Shown here in pieces: positions 15,753 to 24,680 of a stretch of 64,000 bases of DNA. Made by a program: the position numbers and the translations under genes. Source of the stretch: SUP05 sp964577715 (GTDB taxonomy: Bacteria > Pseudomonadota > Gammaproteobacteria > PS1 > Pseudothioglobaceae); the NCBI GenBank assembly GCA_964577715.1, contig CAZOAA010000005.1, positions 1-64,000 on the forward strand, read 5' to 3'. Position 1 is the first letter of the stretch, and each line of letters starts with the position of its first letter. Under the pieces are notes generated by a model. The model saw only the letters and a program-made list of their open reading frames with translations. It did no database searches and was not told the origin of the DNA.

Positions 15753-18700
15753 TTAATTGTTAATGCCCAGAGGGTTTCTTTGTGCCTCTTTCTCAGGGGT
15801 TAATGGTCTTTCTAGCCAATCAACATCTTGATCTTCAATCTTATGAACAACCACATATTCATCACGATTTGAACCTACCGTGCCGTAATAATTAAAGGCA
15901 TAAGATAATTGTGCATAACCACCAATCATATGCGTTGGTTTTGGCACTGTTCTAGTAACAGTGTTTAAAATACCACCACGTTTACCTGTTGTTGGTGATC
16001 CTGGTACATTCACATTCTTCTCTTGAGCGTGATACATAAGCGCCATGCCGTCAGGAACTCTTTGTGAAACAACAACACGAGCTACAGTAGCACCATTGTC
16101 ATTTACTGCTTCTACCCAATCGTTATCTTTAAGACCGATTGACTTCGCATCTGCTTCAGATACCCAGAAGTATGGCCCACCACGGAACAGTGTTAACATT
16201 CTCAAATTATCTTGATAAGTTGAGTGGATACCCCACTTAGAATGTGGTGTGATCCAGTTAAGAACCAGATGTGGTTTTTTCTTCACACCATCAGGTATAT
16301 TTTCATGTGCTTTTAGATTAACCGCTGGTTTGTAAGCACAGAACCCTTCGCCAAAATCTAACATCCATTCATGATCTTGGTAAAACTGTGCACGGCCTGT
16401 TAATGTTCTTAAAGGAATGTGCTCATGTAAATTGGTATAACAAGCATTGTAGCTAACCTCTTCAGATTCAATACCAGACCAAGTTGGCGCAGTAATAATC
16501 TTACGTGGCTGAGAAACGATATCTCGATAAGTAATCTTCTCATCTTGACGACCTTTATAAAGATGCGAATGATCAATACCTGTCTTAACCGACTGACCAG
16601 ACCATGATTTATGCGCTACTTCACCATTAGTCTCAGGGGCCATACGCATCACTGCATCGCATACATGAATATCTTCAGCTAATGACGGCATCCCTTTAGA
16701 AATACCTTCTTCTTTAATGGTGCCATTAAGTACTGCTAATTCATCAATTTCATGATCGGTATTCCAATCAATACCTTTGATGTTATTACCCAGTTTTTTC
16801 ATTAAAGGACCTAGGGCGATATACTTGTTATAGGTATTTGGATAGTCCCTTTCAACCACTTTAAAGATTGGTGCTGTCTTACCAGGGATAAGATCACATT
16901 CGCCTTTCTTCCAGTCTTTAACTTCGCCAAATGGTTGCGCTAATGCCATAGGGGTATCATGTTGCATTGGTAACGACACCACATCTTTTTGTACGCCTAA
17001 ATGCTTCTCAGACAATTCAGAGAATTTTTCCGCAATGGTTTTAAAGATCTGCCAATCAGAACGTGACTCCCATGCTGGATCAACCGCTTTACCCAATGGA
17101 TGAATAAATGGGTGCATGTCTGTAGTATTTAGGTCTGCTTTTTCATACCAAGTTGCTGTTGGCAAAACAATATCTGAATAAGCGCCCGTAGAGTTTAGAC
17201 GGAAGTTAATATCAACCATCAAGTCTAATTTTCCTACTGGTGATTTCTCATGCCACTTAATTTCACTACAAGCTTCACCTTCAGTACCTTCACTTAATAC
17301 ACCGTTTTGTGCGCCTAATAAATGCTTAAGGAAATACTCATGTCCCTTAGACGATGAACCAATTAGATTAGCACGCCATACAAATAAATTACGTGGGAAG
17401 TTTTCCTCTGCATCAATATCTTCATAAGCAAAATTAATATCTCCACTCTTGAGTTTGTCAACTAAATAATCTGATATACCTGCCTCATCCGTTGCACCAG
17501 ATGCTTCTGCTTCTTTAACAATATCCAATGGATTTTTGTCAAAGTGTGGCATAGATGGCGTCCAACCCATGCGTTGAGCTGCAACGTTATAGTCAGCCAA
17601 TTGAGAACCTTTATATTTACCTTTTGCAGTAGATGCTAATAATTCATCTGCTTCAACACGCTCGTAACGCCATTGATCAGTATGGAAATACCAATAAGTT
17701 GTAGACGCTGTATGGCGTGGTGGGCGCTGCCAGTCAAGACCAAATGCAATTGGCGCCCAACCTGCTTGAGGACGTAGTTTTTCTTGACCTACATAGTGAG
17801 CCCAACCACCACCTGATTGACCTACGCAACCACACATGTGCAGTAAGTTCATAATACCGCGATAGTTCATATCGTTGTGATACCAGTGATTAATCGCAGC
17901 ACCTAGTATCACCATTGACTTGCCTCGAGTCTTCGAAGCATTATCGGCAAATTCACGGCCAGTTACTTCTAAATCAGCAGCTGGTACGCCAGTAATTTTT
18001 GCCGCCCATGCTGGTGTGTAAGGAACGCTTTCATCGTCATAAGAAGTGGCTAAATTATCACCTAAACCACGATCAATACCATATTGTGCAATCTGTAGAT
18101 CACAAACAGAAGTAACCATGACCTCGTCACCATTAGCAAGCTTAAGTTTACGTGCTGGAATCTTACGAACTAATGAATCACCCTCTTCAGGGTTAAAGTG
18201 TGGGAAAGTAACATCAACAACTTCGTCTTTTGTATCAATACAACTTAGTTCTGCCTCAATATCTTTACCATTAGCTTTTTCTAAAATATTCCACTTGCCT
18301 TCTTCACCCCAGCGGAATCCTACCGATCCGTTTGGCACAACAAATGACTTAGATTTAGAATCATAAACAATAGTCTTCCACTCTGGATTATTATCTTCGC
18401 CTAAATTTTTCTTAAAATCTGAAGCACGTAAGAATCGACCGGTAACTGTTTTTCCATCAACTTCTTCTAAGATAACTTGCATTGGGAAGTCAGTAAAGCT
18501 ACGTGCATACTCTGTAAAGTACGGGTCTTGCTTCTCAACATGGAATTCTTTAAGTGCCACGTGGCCCATTGCCATAAATGCGGCAGCGTCTGTACCTTGC
18601 TTAACCGGCATCCATAAATCTGCAAATTTAACATACTCTGCATAATCCGGTGCCATTGAAATAATCTTAGTACCGTTATAGCGCGACTCAGTCATAAAGT

Positions 18701-19496
18701 GTGCATCTGGCGTACGCGTCATTGGTAAGTTTGCACCACAAATAATAATGTACTTGGAGTTATACCAATCGGCCGACTCAGGTACGTCTGTTTGTTCGCC
18801 CCATACTTGTGGAGAGGCTGGAGGAAGATCACAATACCAATCGTAGAACGAACCAACACCTCCACCAATTAAAGATAAATATCTTGAACCAGCAGCGTAT
18901 GAAATCATACTCATCGCAGGAATTGGACTAAAACCATAAATACGATCAGGGCCCCATTTTTTAATCGTATAAACATTAGCTGCTGCGGTCATTTCAACCA
19001 CTTCATCCCAAGTTGAACGAACAAAGCCGCCTAAACCACGTACACCTACATATGAATCACGTTTTTCTTTATCAGTTTGAATTGCTTCCCAAGCTTCAAC
19101 AGGGTCTTTTCCTGAAGAACGCTCAGCACGATATAAATCTAATAGGCGTCCACGGATCAGTGGGTACTTAATACGGTGTGGAGAATATAAATACCAAGAG
19201 AATGATGCACCACGCTGACAACCACGAGGCTCATGATTAGGCAAATCTTCACGAGTACGTGGATAATCTGTTTGTTGCATTTCATAAGAAACTAGGCCAT
19301 TTTTTACAAAAATCTGCCATGAGCAACCACCTGTACAGTTCACACCATGTGTAGAGCGAACCACCTTGTCATGACGCCAGCGGTTACGATAGGTGTCTTC
19401 CCATGCACGATCTTCTTCAGTGACAATACCATGCCCTTTTGAATAAGTTGATTTAATGCGATTAAAATATTTAAGCCTGTCTAAAAAATGACTCAT
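15753..19496 (-). CDS. narG: Respiratory nitrate reductase alpha subunit NarG
   Basis: Catalytic Mo-bis-MGD subunit of the membrane-bound nitrate reductase, facing the cytoplasm. At 1247 residues it has full family length. HGVNCTGGCSW near residue 53 begins the N-terminal cluster motif, which in NarG uses a histidine ligand. CDLPPASPQVWGEQTDVPE, TRTPDAHFMTE and LPTATWYEKADLNTTDMH are conserved NarG segments. There is no twin-arginine export signal, in line with NarG rather than NapA. An FNR-type box lies upstream at 19589-19602. It is the first gene of narGHJI. Confidence 0.98.
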   Translation of the reverse strand: MSHFLDRLKYFNRIKSTYSKGHGIVTEEDRAWEDTYRNRWRHDKVVRSTHGVNCTGGCSWQIFVKNGLVSYEMQQTDYPRTREDLPNHEPRGCQRGASFSWYLYSPHRIKYPLIRGRLLDLYRAERSSGKDPVEAWEAIQTDKEKRDSYVGVRGLGGFVRSTWDEVVEMTAAANVYTIKKWGPDRIYGFSPIPAMSMISYAAGSRYLSLIGGGVGSFYDWYCDLPPASPQVWGEQTDVPESADWYNSKYIIICGANLPMTRTPDAHFMTESRYNGTKIISMAPDYAEYVKFADLWMPVKQGTDAAAFMAMGHVALKEFHVEKQDPYFTEYARSFTDFPMQVILEEVDGKTVTGRFLRASDFKKNLGEDNNPEWKTIVYDSKSKSFVVPNGSVGFRWGEEGKWNILEKANGKDIEAELSCIDTKDEVVDVTFPHFNPEEGDSLVRKIPARKLKLANGDEVMVTSVCDLQIAQYGIDRGLGDNLATSYDDESVPYTPAWAAKITGVPAADLEVTGREFADNASKTRGKSMVILGAAINHWYHNDMNYRGIMNLLHMCGCVGQSGGGWAHYVGQEKLRPQAGWAPIAFGLDWQRPPRHTASTTYWYFHTDQWRYERVEADELLASTAKGKYKGSQLADYNVAAQRMGWTPSMPHFDKNPLDIVKEAEASGATDEAGISDYLVDKLKSGDINFAYEDIDAEENFPRNLFVWRANLIGSSSKGHEYFLKHLLGAQNGVLSEGTEGEACSEIKWHEKSPVGKLDLMVDINFRLNSTGAYSDIVLPTATWYEKADLNTTDMHPFIHPLGKAVDPAWESRSDWQIFKTIAEKFSELSEKHLGVQKDVVSLPMQHDTPMALAQPFGEVKDWKKGECDLIPGKTAPIFKVVERDYPNTYNKYIALGPLMKKLGNNIKGIDWNTDHEIDELAVLNGTIKEEGISKGMPSLAEDIHVCDAVMRMAPETNGEVAHKSWSGQSVKTGIDHSHLYKGRQDEKITYRDIVSQPRKIITAPTWSGIESEEVSYNACYTNLHEHIPLRTLTGRAQFYQDHEWMLDFGEGFCAYKPAVNLKAHENIPDGVKKKPHLVLNWITPHSKWGIHSTYQDNLRMLTLFRGGPYFWVSEADAKSIGLKDNDWVEAVNDNGATVARVVVSQRVPDGMALMYHAQEKNVNVPGSPTTGKRGGILNTVTRTVPKPTHMIGGYAQLSYAFNYYGTVGSNRDEYVVVHKIEDQDVDWLERPLTPEKEAQRNPLGINN

Positions 19497-19588
19497 AGTC
19501 CTTTCTCCTGTTTTTATCTCTCTTCTTGTTAATTACAAATCTTACTTAAACCTTGATTTTTATTTTGCCCTTAGTCTTGTGTAAAACC

Positions 19589-19602
19589 TTGACTCAGGTC
19601 AA
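19589..19602 (-). promoter_or_regulatory. FNR-type box upstream of narG
   Basis: The symmetrical sequence TTGACTCAGGTCAA resembles the FNR/Anr consensus TTGATnnnnATCAA with one symmetrical change in each half. It shares the flank aaaacc with the two boxes upstream of narK1. Its centre at 19595.5 would place a start site near 19554 on the minus strand, about 58 bases before narG. The matching -10 is weak. Confidence 0.55.
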
Positions 19603-19612
19603 TAAATCAAAC

Positions 19613-19653
19613 TCTTTATTAAAAATAACTACTTGAATTATTTTTAATAAAGA
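19613..19653. repeat. Perfect 16-bp inverted repeat between narK2 and narG
   Basis: Arm 19613-19628 (TCTTTATTAAAAATAA) is the exact complement of 19638-19653, with a 9-base loop. No U tract follows on the minus strand. It may end or protect the narK transcript, or be an mRNA processing site that sets narK and narG levels apart. Confidence 0.6.
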
Positions 19654-19692
19654 GGGATGGTTATTAGCCACCCCAATTTATGTTATTAGTAT

Positions 19693-21306
19693 TTACGGAT
19701 TATGAAACTCTGCATTCTTACGTAAGTAAAACCACCAGTTAATCACCATACATACTGCGTAGAACACCGCAAAACCATACAATGCATTCTCAGGTGTGGC
19801 TAGCTTAATCTGCTCACCAAATACCTTAGGAATAATAAATGCACCATAGGCCGCTACTGCAGATGTCCAACCCAGAACCGGGCCCGCCTGCTCTTTATTA
19901 AACACTTGAGAAATTGTTCTAAATGTAGAACCATTACCAATACCTGTCATTGCAAATAAGATTACAAACAAGATTAAGAATGGATAGAAGAACTCTTCAG
20001 GTGTTGCACTAGCATAAGCTTGCTTCATATAATAAGCCACACCTAGCGCTGAAGCAACCATAACGCCAGAGATAATCTGTGTTACTTTTGCACCACCCAT
20101 CTTATCGGCAATCATGCCGCCAATTGGGCGGATAAGTGCACCAACAAAAGCACCCATCCAAGCATAAGTCAGTGCTGATGGTCCATTTGGGTTTACTGTG
20201 TCATGAGTCATAACGCCATCCACTAAAATGTGCTGAAAACCAAACACAACTTTAATTGATAAAGCAAGCGTTGCTGCATAACCAATAAATGAGCCGAACG
20301 TCATTACATAGATAATGGTCATTGCCCAAGTATGTTTATTTTCAAATATCTTATACTGGCGCTTTAAACCTTCTTTGTAATCACTACCCAGTGGTAATAA
20401 TTTAAGCAATAATACAGTTAGCGCAATAACAATAGGTAATACCACCCATTTACTTAGCATTAAACCAGAGCCAGATGCCACTTCAGGAAGCATTAACCAT
20501 AGGCCAAATGTCGCTGTTGCAAGGCCAAGAATTAACATAACAATAATCTTAATAAACGATCCTAATGCTGAGCCAATTTTAGGAGAAACATGCTCTTCGG
20601 TAATATTGTTCATACCAAGCCAAGTTGCCAAAGCTAATGGGATTAAAACAATCAACCAAACGTAACCTGCATTTTGAAGGTAGGTATCTGTTCCTGCTGG
20701 AATCTTACCAATCAATGTACCTGAGGCAATTTGTAGTTCAGTTGGGTTACCTACAACCGCCAGTGTCATTACCAATGGAATAACAATTTGCATTGTGGTT
20801 ACACCAAAATTACCCAAACCTGCGTTCATGCCCAATGAATAACCTTGAATCTTCTTCGGAAAGAAGAATGAGATATTTGACATTGAAGAGGCGAAATTGC
20901 CACCACCAAAACCAGACAATAAAGCCAGAATCTGGAAATGCCAAAATGGTGTATCAGGCGTTGATAAAGCAATTCCTAAGCCTAATGCTGGCAATATGAG
21001 CAAAGTTGTCGTTAAGAAAATGGTATTTCTACCACCTGCTAGACGAATAAAGAAAGTTGAAGGAATACGTAATGTTGCACCCGATAAGCCCGCAATAGCC
21101 GCTAAGGTAAACAGCTGTGATTTATCAAAACCACCATAGCCAGTATTTAGCATTTGTACGGTAATAATACCCCACATTAACCATACGGCAAATCCTGAAA
21201 GCAAGCTTGGGATAGATATCCACAAATTACGATTAGCAATTGCCTTACCTCCCGATTCCCACTCAGATTCATCATCTGGGTTCCATTTTTTTATATCTTG
21301 AGCCAT
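19693..21306 (-). CDS. narK: NarK-type nitrate/nitrite transporter, NarK2-like
   Basis: A 537-residue MFS protein. The N-terminus (WNPDDESEWESGGKAIANRNLWISIPSL, positions about 8-35) resembles NarK proteins that exchange nitrate for nitrite. Two Gly-rich signature helices include FGGGNFASSMSNISFFFPKK and MTGIGNGSTFRTISQVF. It lies between narK1 and narG on the same strand. With narK1 it reproduces as two genes the fused NarK1-NarK2 arrangement of some denitrifiers. The antiport role comes from the family. Confidence 0.88.
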   Translation of the reverse strand: MAQDIKKWNPDDESEWESGGKAIANRNLWISIPSLLSGFAVWLMWGIITVQMLNTGYGGFDKSQLFTLAAIAGLSGATLRIPSTFFIRLAGGRNTIFLTTTLLILPALGLGIALSTPDTPFWHFQILALLSGFGGGNFASSMSNISFFFPKKIQGYSLGMNAGLGNFGVTTMQIVIPLVMTLAVVGNPTELQIASGTLIGKIPAGTDTYLQNAGYVWLIVLIPLALATWLGMNNITEEHVSPKIGSALGSFIKIIVMLILGLATATFGLWLMLPEVASGSGLMLSKWVVLPIVIALTVLLLKLLPLGSDYKEGLKRQYKIFENKHTWAMTIIYVMTFGSFIGYAATLALSIKVVFGFQHILVDGVMTHDTVNPNGPSALTYAWMGAFVGALIRPIGGMIADKMGGAKVTQIISGVMVASALGVAYYMKQAYASATPEEFFYPFLILFVILFAMTGIGNGSTFRTISQVFNKEQAGPVLGWTSAVAAYGAFIIPKVFGEQIKLATPENALYGFAVFYAVCMVINWWFYLRKNAEFHNP

Positions 21307-21338
21307 TACGACCTCCTCTTTATTAAAAACTAGTTAAA

Positions 21339-22742
21339 TTATTTTGATTCTTGAGCGCGAGATTTAAAAGCGTTGTATTTTTCATTAAATTCTTCAATTA
21401 AATCCATTTGCTCTAATACTGCACGAGCAGACATAACAGATTCAGGATCGTCGTGAGATTGTGCATATTCATCTAATGCTTCATCTCTAGCCTTCTGAAT
21501 ATTCTTGGCTTTTTGATCAGACGAAAATGTAAAGTACATCCAAATAAGTGACACTGCAGTTGCACCAAATAACAACATGAAAATTACTGAGTTAATATGA
21601 AAAGTATCTATCAGTGCACCAAACATAATCGGTAACAAGAATCCGCCCATACCACCAGCAAGGCCAACAATGCCTGAAGCAACACCGATATTGTCTGAAT
21701 ATTCATCTGATAAGAATTTAAATACTGAAGCCTTACCAAAACCCCATGCAATACCTAAAATAAATAAAAATGCAGTAAATACCCAAACGTTAAGACTAAT
21801 GTCAAAACTCTCTGGCCCATAAACGGTTTGGATTACCATTGCTGTTTGCGGATAAGACATAAAAAATAAACATATAAGTGAGATCCACATTACCCACCAA
21901 GTTACCTTGTAAGCACCATACTTATCTGAAAACCACCCTCCCAGTGCACGAATTACACCTGATGGCAATACAAAAATTGCAGCCAGCAGTGCCGCTGTAG
22001 TTAGCTCAAATCCATATTCATTAATGTAGTATTTTGTCATCCATAAAGACAATGCCACAAAGCCGCCAAATACCAACGAATAGTACTGCATGTACTTCCA
22101 AATCTTAGGATCATTAAGTGCCTTTAATTGCTCTTTAATAGTAACGGTTGATGCAACTTGATGTTCAGGATCTTCATAAGTAAACATCCAATACAAAATC
22201 ACAACTAAAACCATAGCCACTGCATAAACTTTAGGAACCATCTGCCAACCATAAGCAACCACTAATGACGGGGCAACAAATTTAGTAAGGGCAGCACCTG
22301 CATTACCTGCACCGAAGATACCCATGGCAAAACCTTGGTGCTCTCTATCAAACCATTTGGCCGTATAAGCAATACCTACTGAAAAAGAGGCACCTGCAAT
22401 ACCAACAAATAAACCTAATACTAAAAACTGCCAATACTGGGTTGCATCGCCAATAAACCATAGCGGGATAATCATAGTTAGCATTAAGATAAAGTAGACA
22501 ATTCGACCACCAACTTTGTCAGTCATCATGCCTACTGGCAATCTAAATACCGATCCAGTTAAAATTGGTGTAGCTACTAATAAGCCAAACTGTGTTTCTG
22601 ATAATTCTAATAATTCCTTAATTGGAATGCCAATAATAGAAAACATCACCCAAACGGCAAAACATGCTGTAAACGCGATTGTGTTTGCTGCCAATACCGA
22701 ATTGGCTTGCGCTTTTGGACTGCTTATTGCTGAAATACCCAT
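21339..22742 (-). CDS. narK: NarK-type nitrate transporter, NarK1-like
   Basis: A 467-residue MFS protein with 12 predicted membrane segments. FAVWVMFSIIGIPIKELLELS, FRLPVGMMTDKVGGR, AGASFSVGIAYTAKWFDRE and GIVGLAGGMGGFLLPIMFG are typical of the NarK1 group, considered proton-linked nitrate importers. The C-terminus has a charged tail of about 50 residues. It is 32 bases upstream of narK2, is the first gene of the leftward respiratory nitrate block, and has FNR boxes upstream. Confidence 0.88.
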   Translation of the reverse strand: MGISAISSPKAQANSVLAANTIAFTACFAVWVMFSIIGIPIKELLELSETQFGLLVATPILTGSVFRLPVGMMTDKVGGRIVYFILMLTMIIPLWFIGDATQYWQFLVLGLFVGIAGASFSVGIAYTAKWFDREHQGFAMGIFGAGNAGAALTKFVAPSLVVAYGWQMVPKVYAVAMVLVVILYWMFTYEDPEHQVASTVTIKEQLKALNDPKIWKYMQYYSLVFGGFVALSLWMTKYYINEYGFELTTAALLAAIFVLPSGVIRALGGWFSDKYGAYKVTWWVMWISLICLFFMSYPQTAMVIQTVYGPESFDISLNVWVFTAFLFILGIAWGFGKASVFKFLSDEYSDNIGVASGIVGLAGGMGGFLLPIMFGALIDTFHINSVIFMLLFGATAVSLIWMYFTFSSDQKAKNIQKARDEALDEYAQSHDDPESVMSARAVLEQMDLIEEFNEKYNAFKSRAQESK

Positions 22743-22803
22743 AACTTACCCTCGTTTATTTAAATTTCTTATTTTTATTATTCTTATGTTTATTTATAAA
22801 ACC

Positions 22804-22817
22804 TTGATATGAATCAA
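22804..22817 (-). promoter_or_regulatory. FNR/Anr box of narK1
   Basis: TTGATATGAATCAA is a perfect match to TTGATnnnnATCAA. Its centre (22810.5) is 41.5 bases from a predicted start at 22769, and AT-rich -10-like sequence lies at about 22775-22781 on the minus strand. This is the usual class II activating position, leaving a 27-base leader before narK1. Confidence 0.75.
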
Positions 22818-22887
22818 GAAAATAAAATTTTTAAAAATTAATGTTTTTTTCGTTGTAGTGATTTTGCATTGAATATTTTTTAAAACC

Positions 22888-22901
22888 TTGATATGAATCA
22901 A
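22888..22901 (+). promoter_or_regulatory. FNR/Anr box of mogA
   Basis: A second TTGATATGAATCAA with the same flank aaaacc. Its centre (22894.5) is exactly 41.5 bases before a start predicted at 22936 from the -10 box TAAAAT (22924-22929), so it is well placed to activate mogA. It could also act from far upstream on narK1. Confidence 0.75.
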
Positions 22902-22923
22902 TAACACAGTTTTTTTAACAAAA

Positions 22924-22929
22924 TAAAAT
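22924..22929 (+). promoter_or_regulatory. -10 box of mogA
   Basis: TAAAAT, spaced to fit the FNR box at 22888-22901 as a class II FNR promoter. No -35 hexamer is needed in such promoters. Confidence 0.5.
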
Positions 22930-22996
22930 CTTTACCAATCTTATTGTTATGGCTCTAAAGGGTAAAATAAAAACAAATTAATTCATTCAAAATAAA

Positions 22997-23524
22997 ATGG
23001 AAAAGACAAAAATTAAAGTAGGATTTATTACAATTTCTGACCGTGCAGCACGTGGTGAATACAAGGATATTGGCGGCCCTGCTATGCAAGACTGGATTAA
23101 AAATGCCGTTCTTTCACCTTATGAAATAGACAGTGTTATCATTGAAGACGAACAGCCTTTAATTGAACAAACCATGATTGACTTTGCCGATAATAAAAAT
23201 TGTAATCTTATTTTAACTACGGGCGGCACAGGCCCAACCACACGCGATGTTACCCCCGAGGCAACACATGCGGTGTGTGAAAGAATATTTGATGGCTTTG
23301 CTGAGCAGATGCGTAACGTTTCACTGCGAACAGTGCCAACAGCAATCCTGTCGCGTCAAACAGCAGGAACACGTGGTAAGAGTTTAATTATTAACTTACC
23401 AGGCAAGCCTGCAGCCATTGCAGTGTGTTTGGGCGCGGTATTTCTGGCAGTGCCAAAATGCTTAGAACTACTTGACAACTCCAATATTCAAATTGACTTA
23501 GATTTTGTTGAGCAAGAATTTTAA
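22997..23524 (+). CDS. mogA: Molybdopterin adenylyltransferase MogA
   Basis: Adenylates molybdopterin before molybdate insertion by MoeA. The 175-residue protein has VGFITISDRAARGEYKDIGG at the start, LILTTGGTGPTTRDVTPEAT (the conserved TTGGTG loop) in the middle and LIINLPGKPAAIAVCL near the end. MoaB proteins are close relatives, but the DVTPEAT context and presence of a separate moeA favour MogA. It is divergent from narK1 with an FNR-type promoter and converges with the CnoX-like gene. Confidence 0.92.
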   Translation: MEKTKIKVGFITISDRAARGEYKDIGGPAMQDWIKNAVLSPYEIDSVIIEDEQPLIEQTMIDFADNKNCNLILTTGGTGPTTRDVTPEATHAVCERIFDGFAEQMRNVSLRTVPTAILSRQTAGTRGKSLIINLPGKPAAIAVCLGAVFLAVPKCLELLDNSNIQIDLDFVEQEF

Positions 23525-23529
23525 TACTA

Positions 23530-24405
23530 TTAATTGATTAAGCTTGATAATCGGCGACGATAGATACCACTTTCCTTAGGATTTGTATTGGCCAACATAT
23601 TGCAAATCACACCAATCATTTCTCTCGCAGCACCATCTTTAAAATTTGCATCATTCTCTTGAATAAAAAACAACATCTCCATGCCTTGCTCAATATCATG
23701 CTCAGCAAATAAACACACCGCTAAATCAAATCGAGCCTGATAATCATTAGGTGACTTTAAAACCTGCGCTTGCAAGTTTAATTTACCAGCAGTATTTTTC
23801 GCCAAACGAATAAAATTCAGTTGGGAAGATATTGATAGACCAATATCTGTTTTTTGTGTAGATTCTGGTAATCTATCAAACAAACTTTGTGCTTGATCAA
23901 TCTCTCCGATATCTAAGAAAATTTGCACCATGTCAAGTGCTACACGCACATTACTAGGATCAGAAGAAATTGCCTCTGTAAGTAACATGATGGCCGATTG
24001 TGTGTCACCACTCATGTGTTTTTTTCTTGCTTGATCACGTAATTCATCAGATTCTCTAAAAACATCATAGTGCTTTAATAAAATCCTTAACTCTTCTAAT
24101 TGTAATTCACCTTCTTCTCTTTGCACTTCTTTGCCATCTTTAAATACAGCTAATGTTGGCACATTGGTAATTGAAAACTGTTGCTTTAACTCGTCTTGCT
24201 CATCAATATCAATTTTGGCAAAAATAAAATCGCCTGGGAATTCTTTAGCCAGCTCGGCAATCGAATACTCAGTTTTAATGCAAGGTTCAGACCAAACCCC
24301 CATAAACTCAACCAAAACTGGTACATGAGAAGAGTTATGAATAACCAAATCTTCAAAGTTATTTTGGCTTATTTCAAATATTAATGGTTGATTTTCAGTA
24401 CTCAA
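23530..24405 (-). CDS. Thioredoxin-domain protein with TPR-like tail, CnoX/YbbN-like
   Basis: Residues about 5-110 are a thioredoxin fold (VLVEFMGVWSEPCIKTE, NVPTLAVFKDG). The active site is SEPC, so the first catalytic cysteine is missing, as in YbbN/CnoX (SxxC), and it is unlikely to be a normal disulfide reductase. Residues about 120-290 are helical with TPR-like repeats (GDTQSAIMLLTEAISSDPSN, QARFDLAVCLFAEHDIEQGM). CnoX is a chaperone holdase that hands substrates to GroEL. Here the gene ends the cbb block, 14 bases after the 84-residue gene, so a link to RuBisCO folding is an attractive inference. Confidence 0.8.
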   Translation of the reverse strand: MSTENQPLIFEISQNNFEDLVIHNSSHVPVLVEFMGVWSEPCIKTEYSIAELAKEFPGDFIFAKIDIDEQDELKQQFSITNVPTLAVFKDGKEVQREEGELQLEELRILLKHYDVFRESDELRDQARKKHMSGDTQSAIMLLTEAISSDPSNVRVALDMVQIFLDIGEIDQAQSLFDRLPESTQKTDIGLSISSQLNFIRLAKNTAGKLNLQAQVLKSPNDYQARFDLAVCLFAEHDIEQGMEMLFFIQENDANFKDGAAREMIGVICNMLANTNPKESGIYRRRLSSLIN

Positions 24406-24419
24406 AGTGCTTTCCTTAT

Positions 24420-24674
24420 TTAACGAGGTTGGAATAATATGGATTTAATGGTTTGATAGTTAGTGGCAATATTTCGCAAATTTTCTTCACCTAATTCTTT
24501 ATCAACTCTACCTTGATTAAGATCTCTTACTTGATCTGCATAGATTTTTTTTAACGTATCAAGTGTGGCACTAATCTCATAAACAGTAGGATTCTCTTGA
24601 TCTTTCCAATCTTGTGGAAGTGTGTGTGGATATTGAGGTTTGAACTCAATAATTTTCTCATCATTACCAAACAT
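24420..24674 (-). CDS. Conserved-looking small protein of the cbb cluster, function unknown
   Basis: Eighty-four residues starting MFGNDEKIIEFKPQYPHTLP, mostly helical in appearance (ISATLDTLKKIYADQVRDLN), charged, with no membrane segment or cysteine. It is six bases downstream of cbbO and 14 before the CnoX-like gene, so it is almost certainly in the same transcript. I do not recognise the family. Confidence 0.6.
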   Translation of the reverse strand: MFGNDEKIIEFKPQYPHTLPQDWKDQENPTVYEISATLDTLKKIYADQVRDLNQGRVDKELGEENLRNIATNYQTIKSILFQPR

Positions 24675-24680
24675 AAAAGA

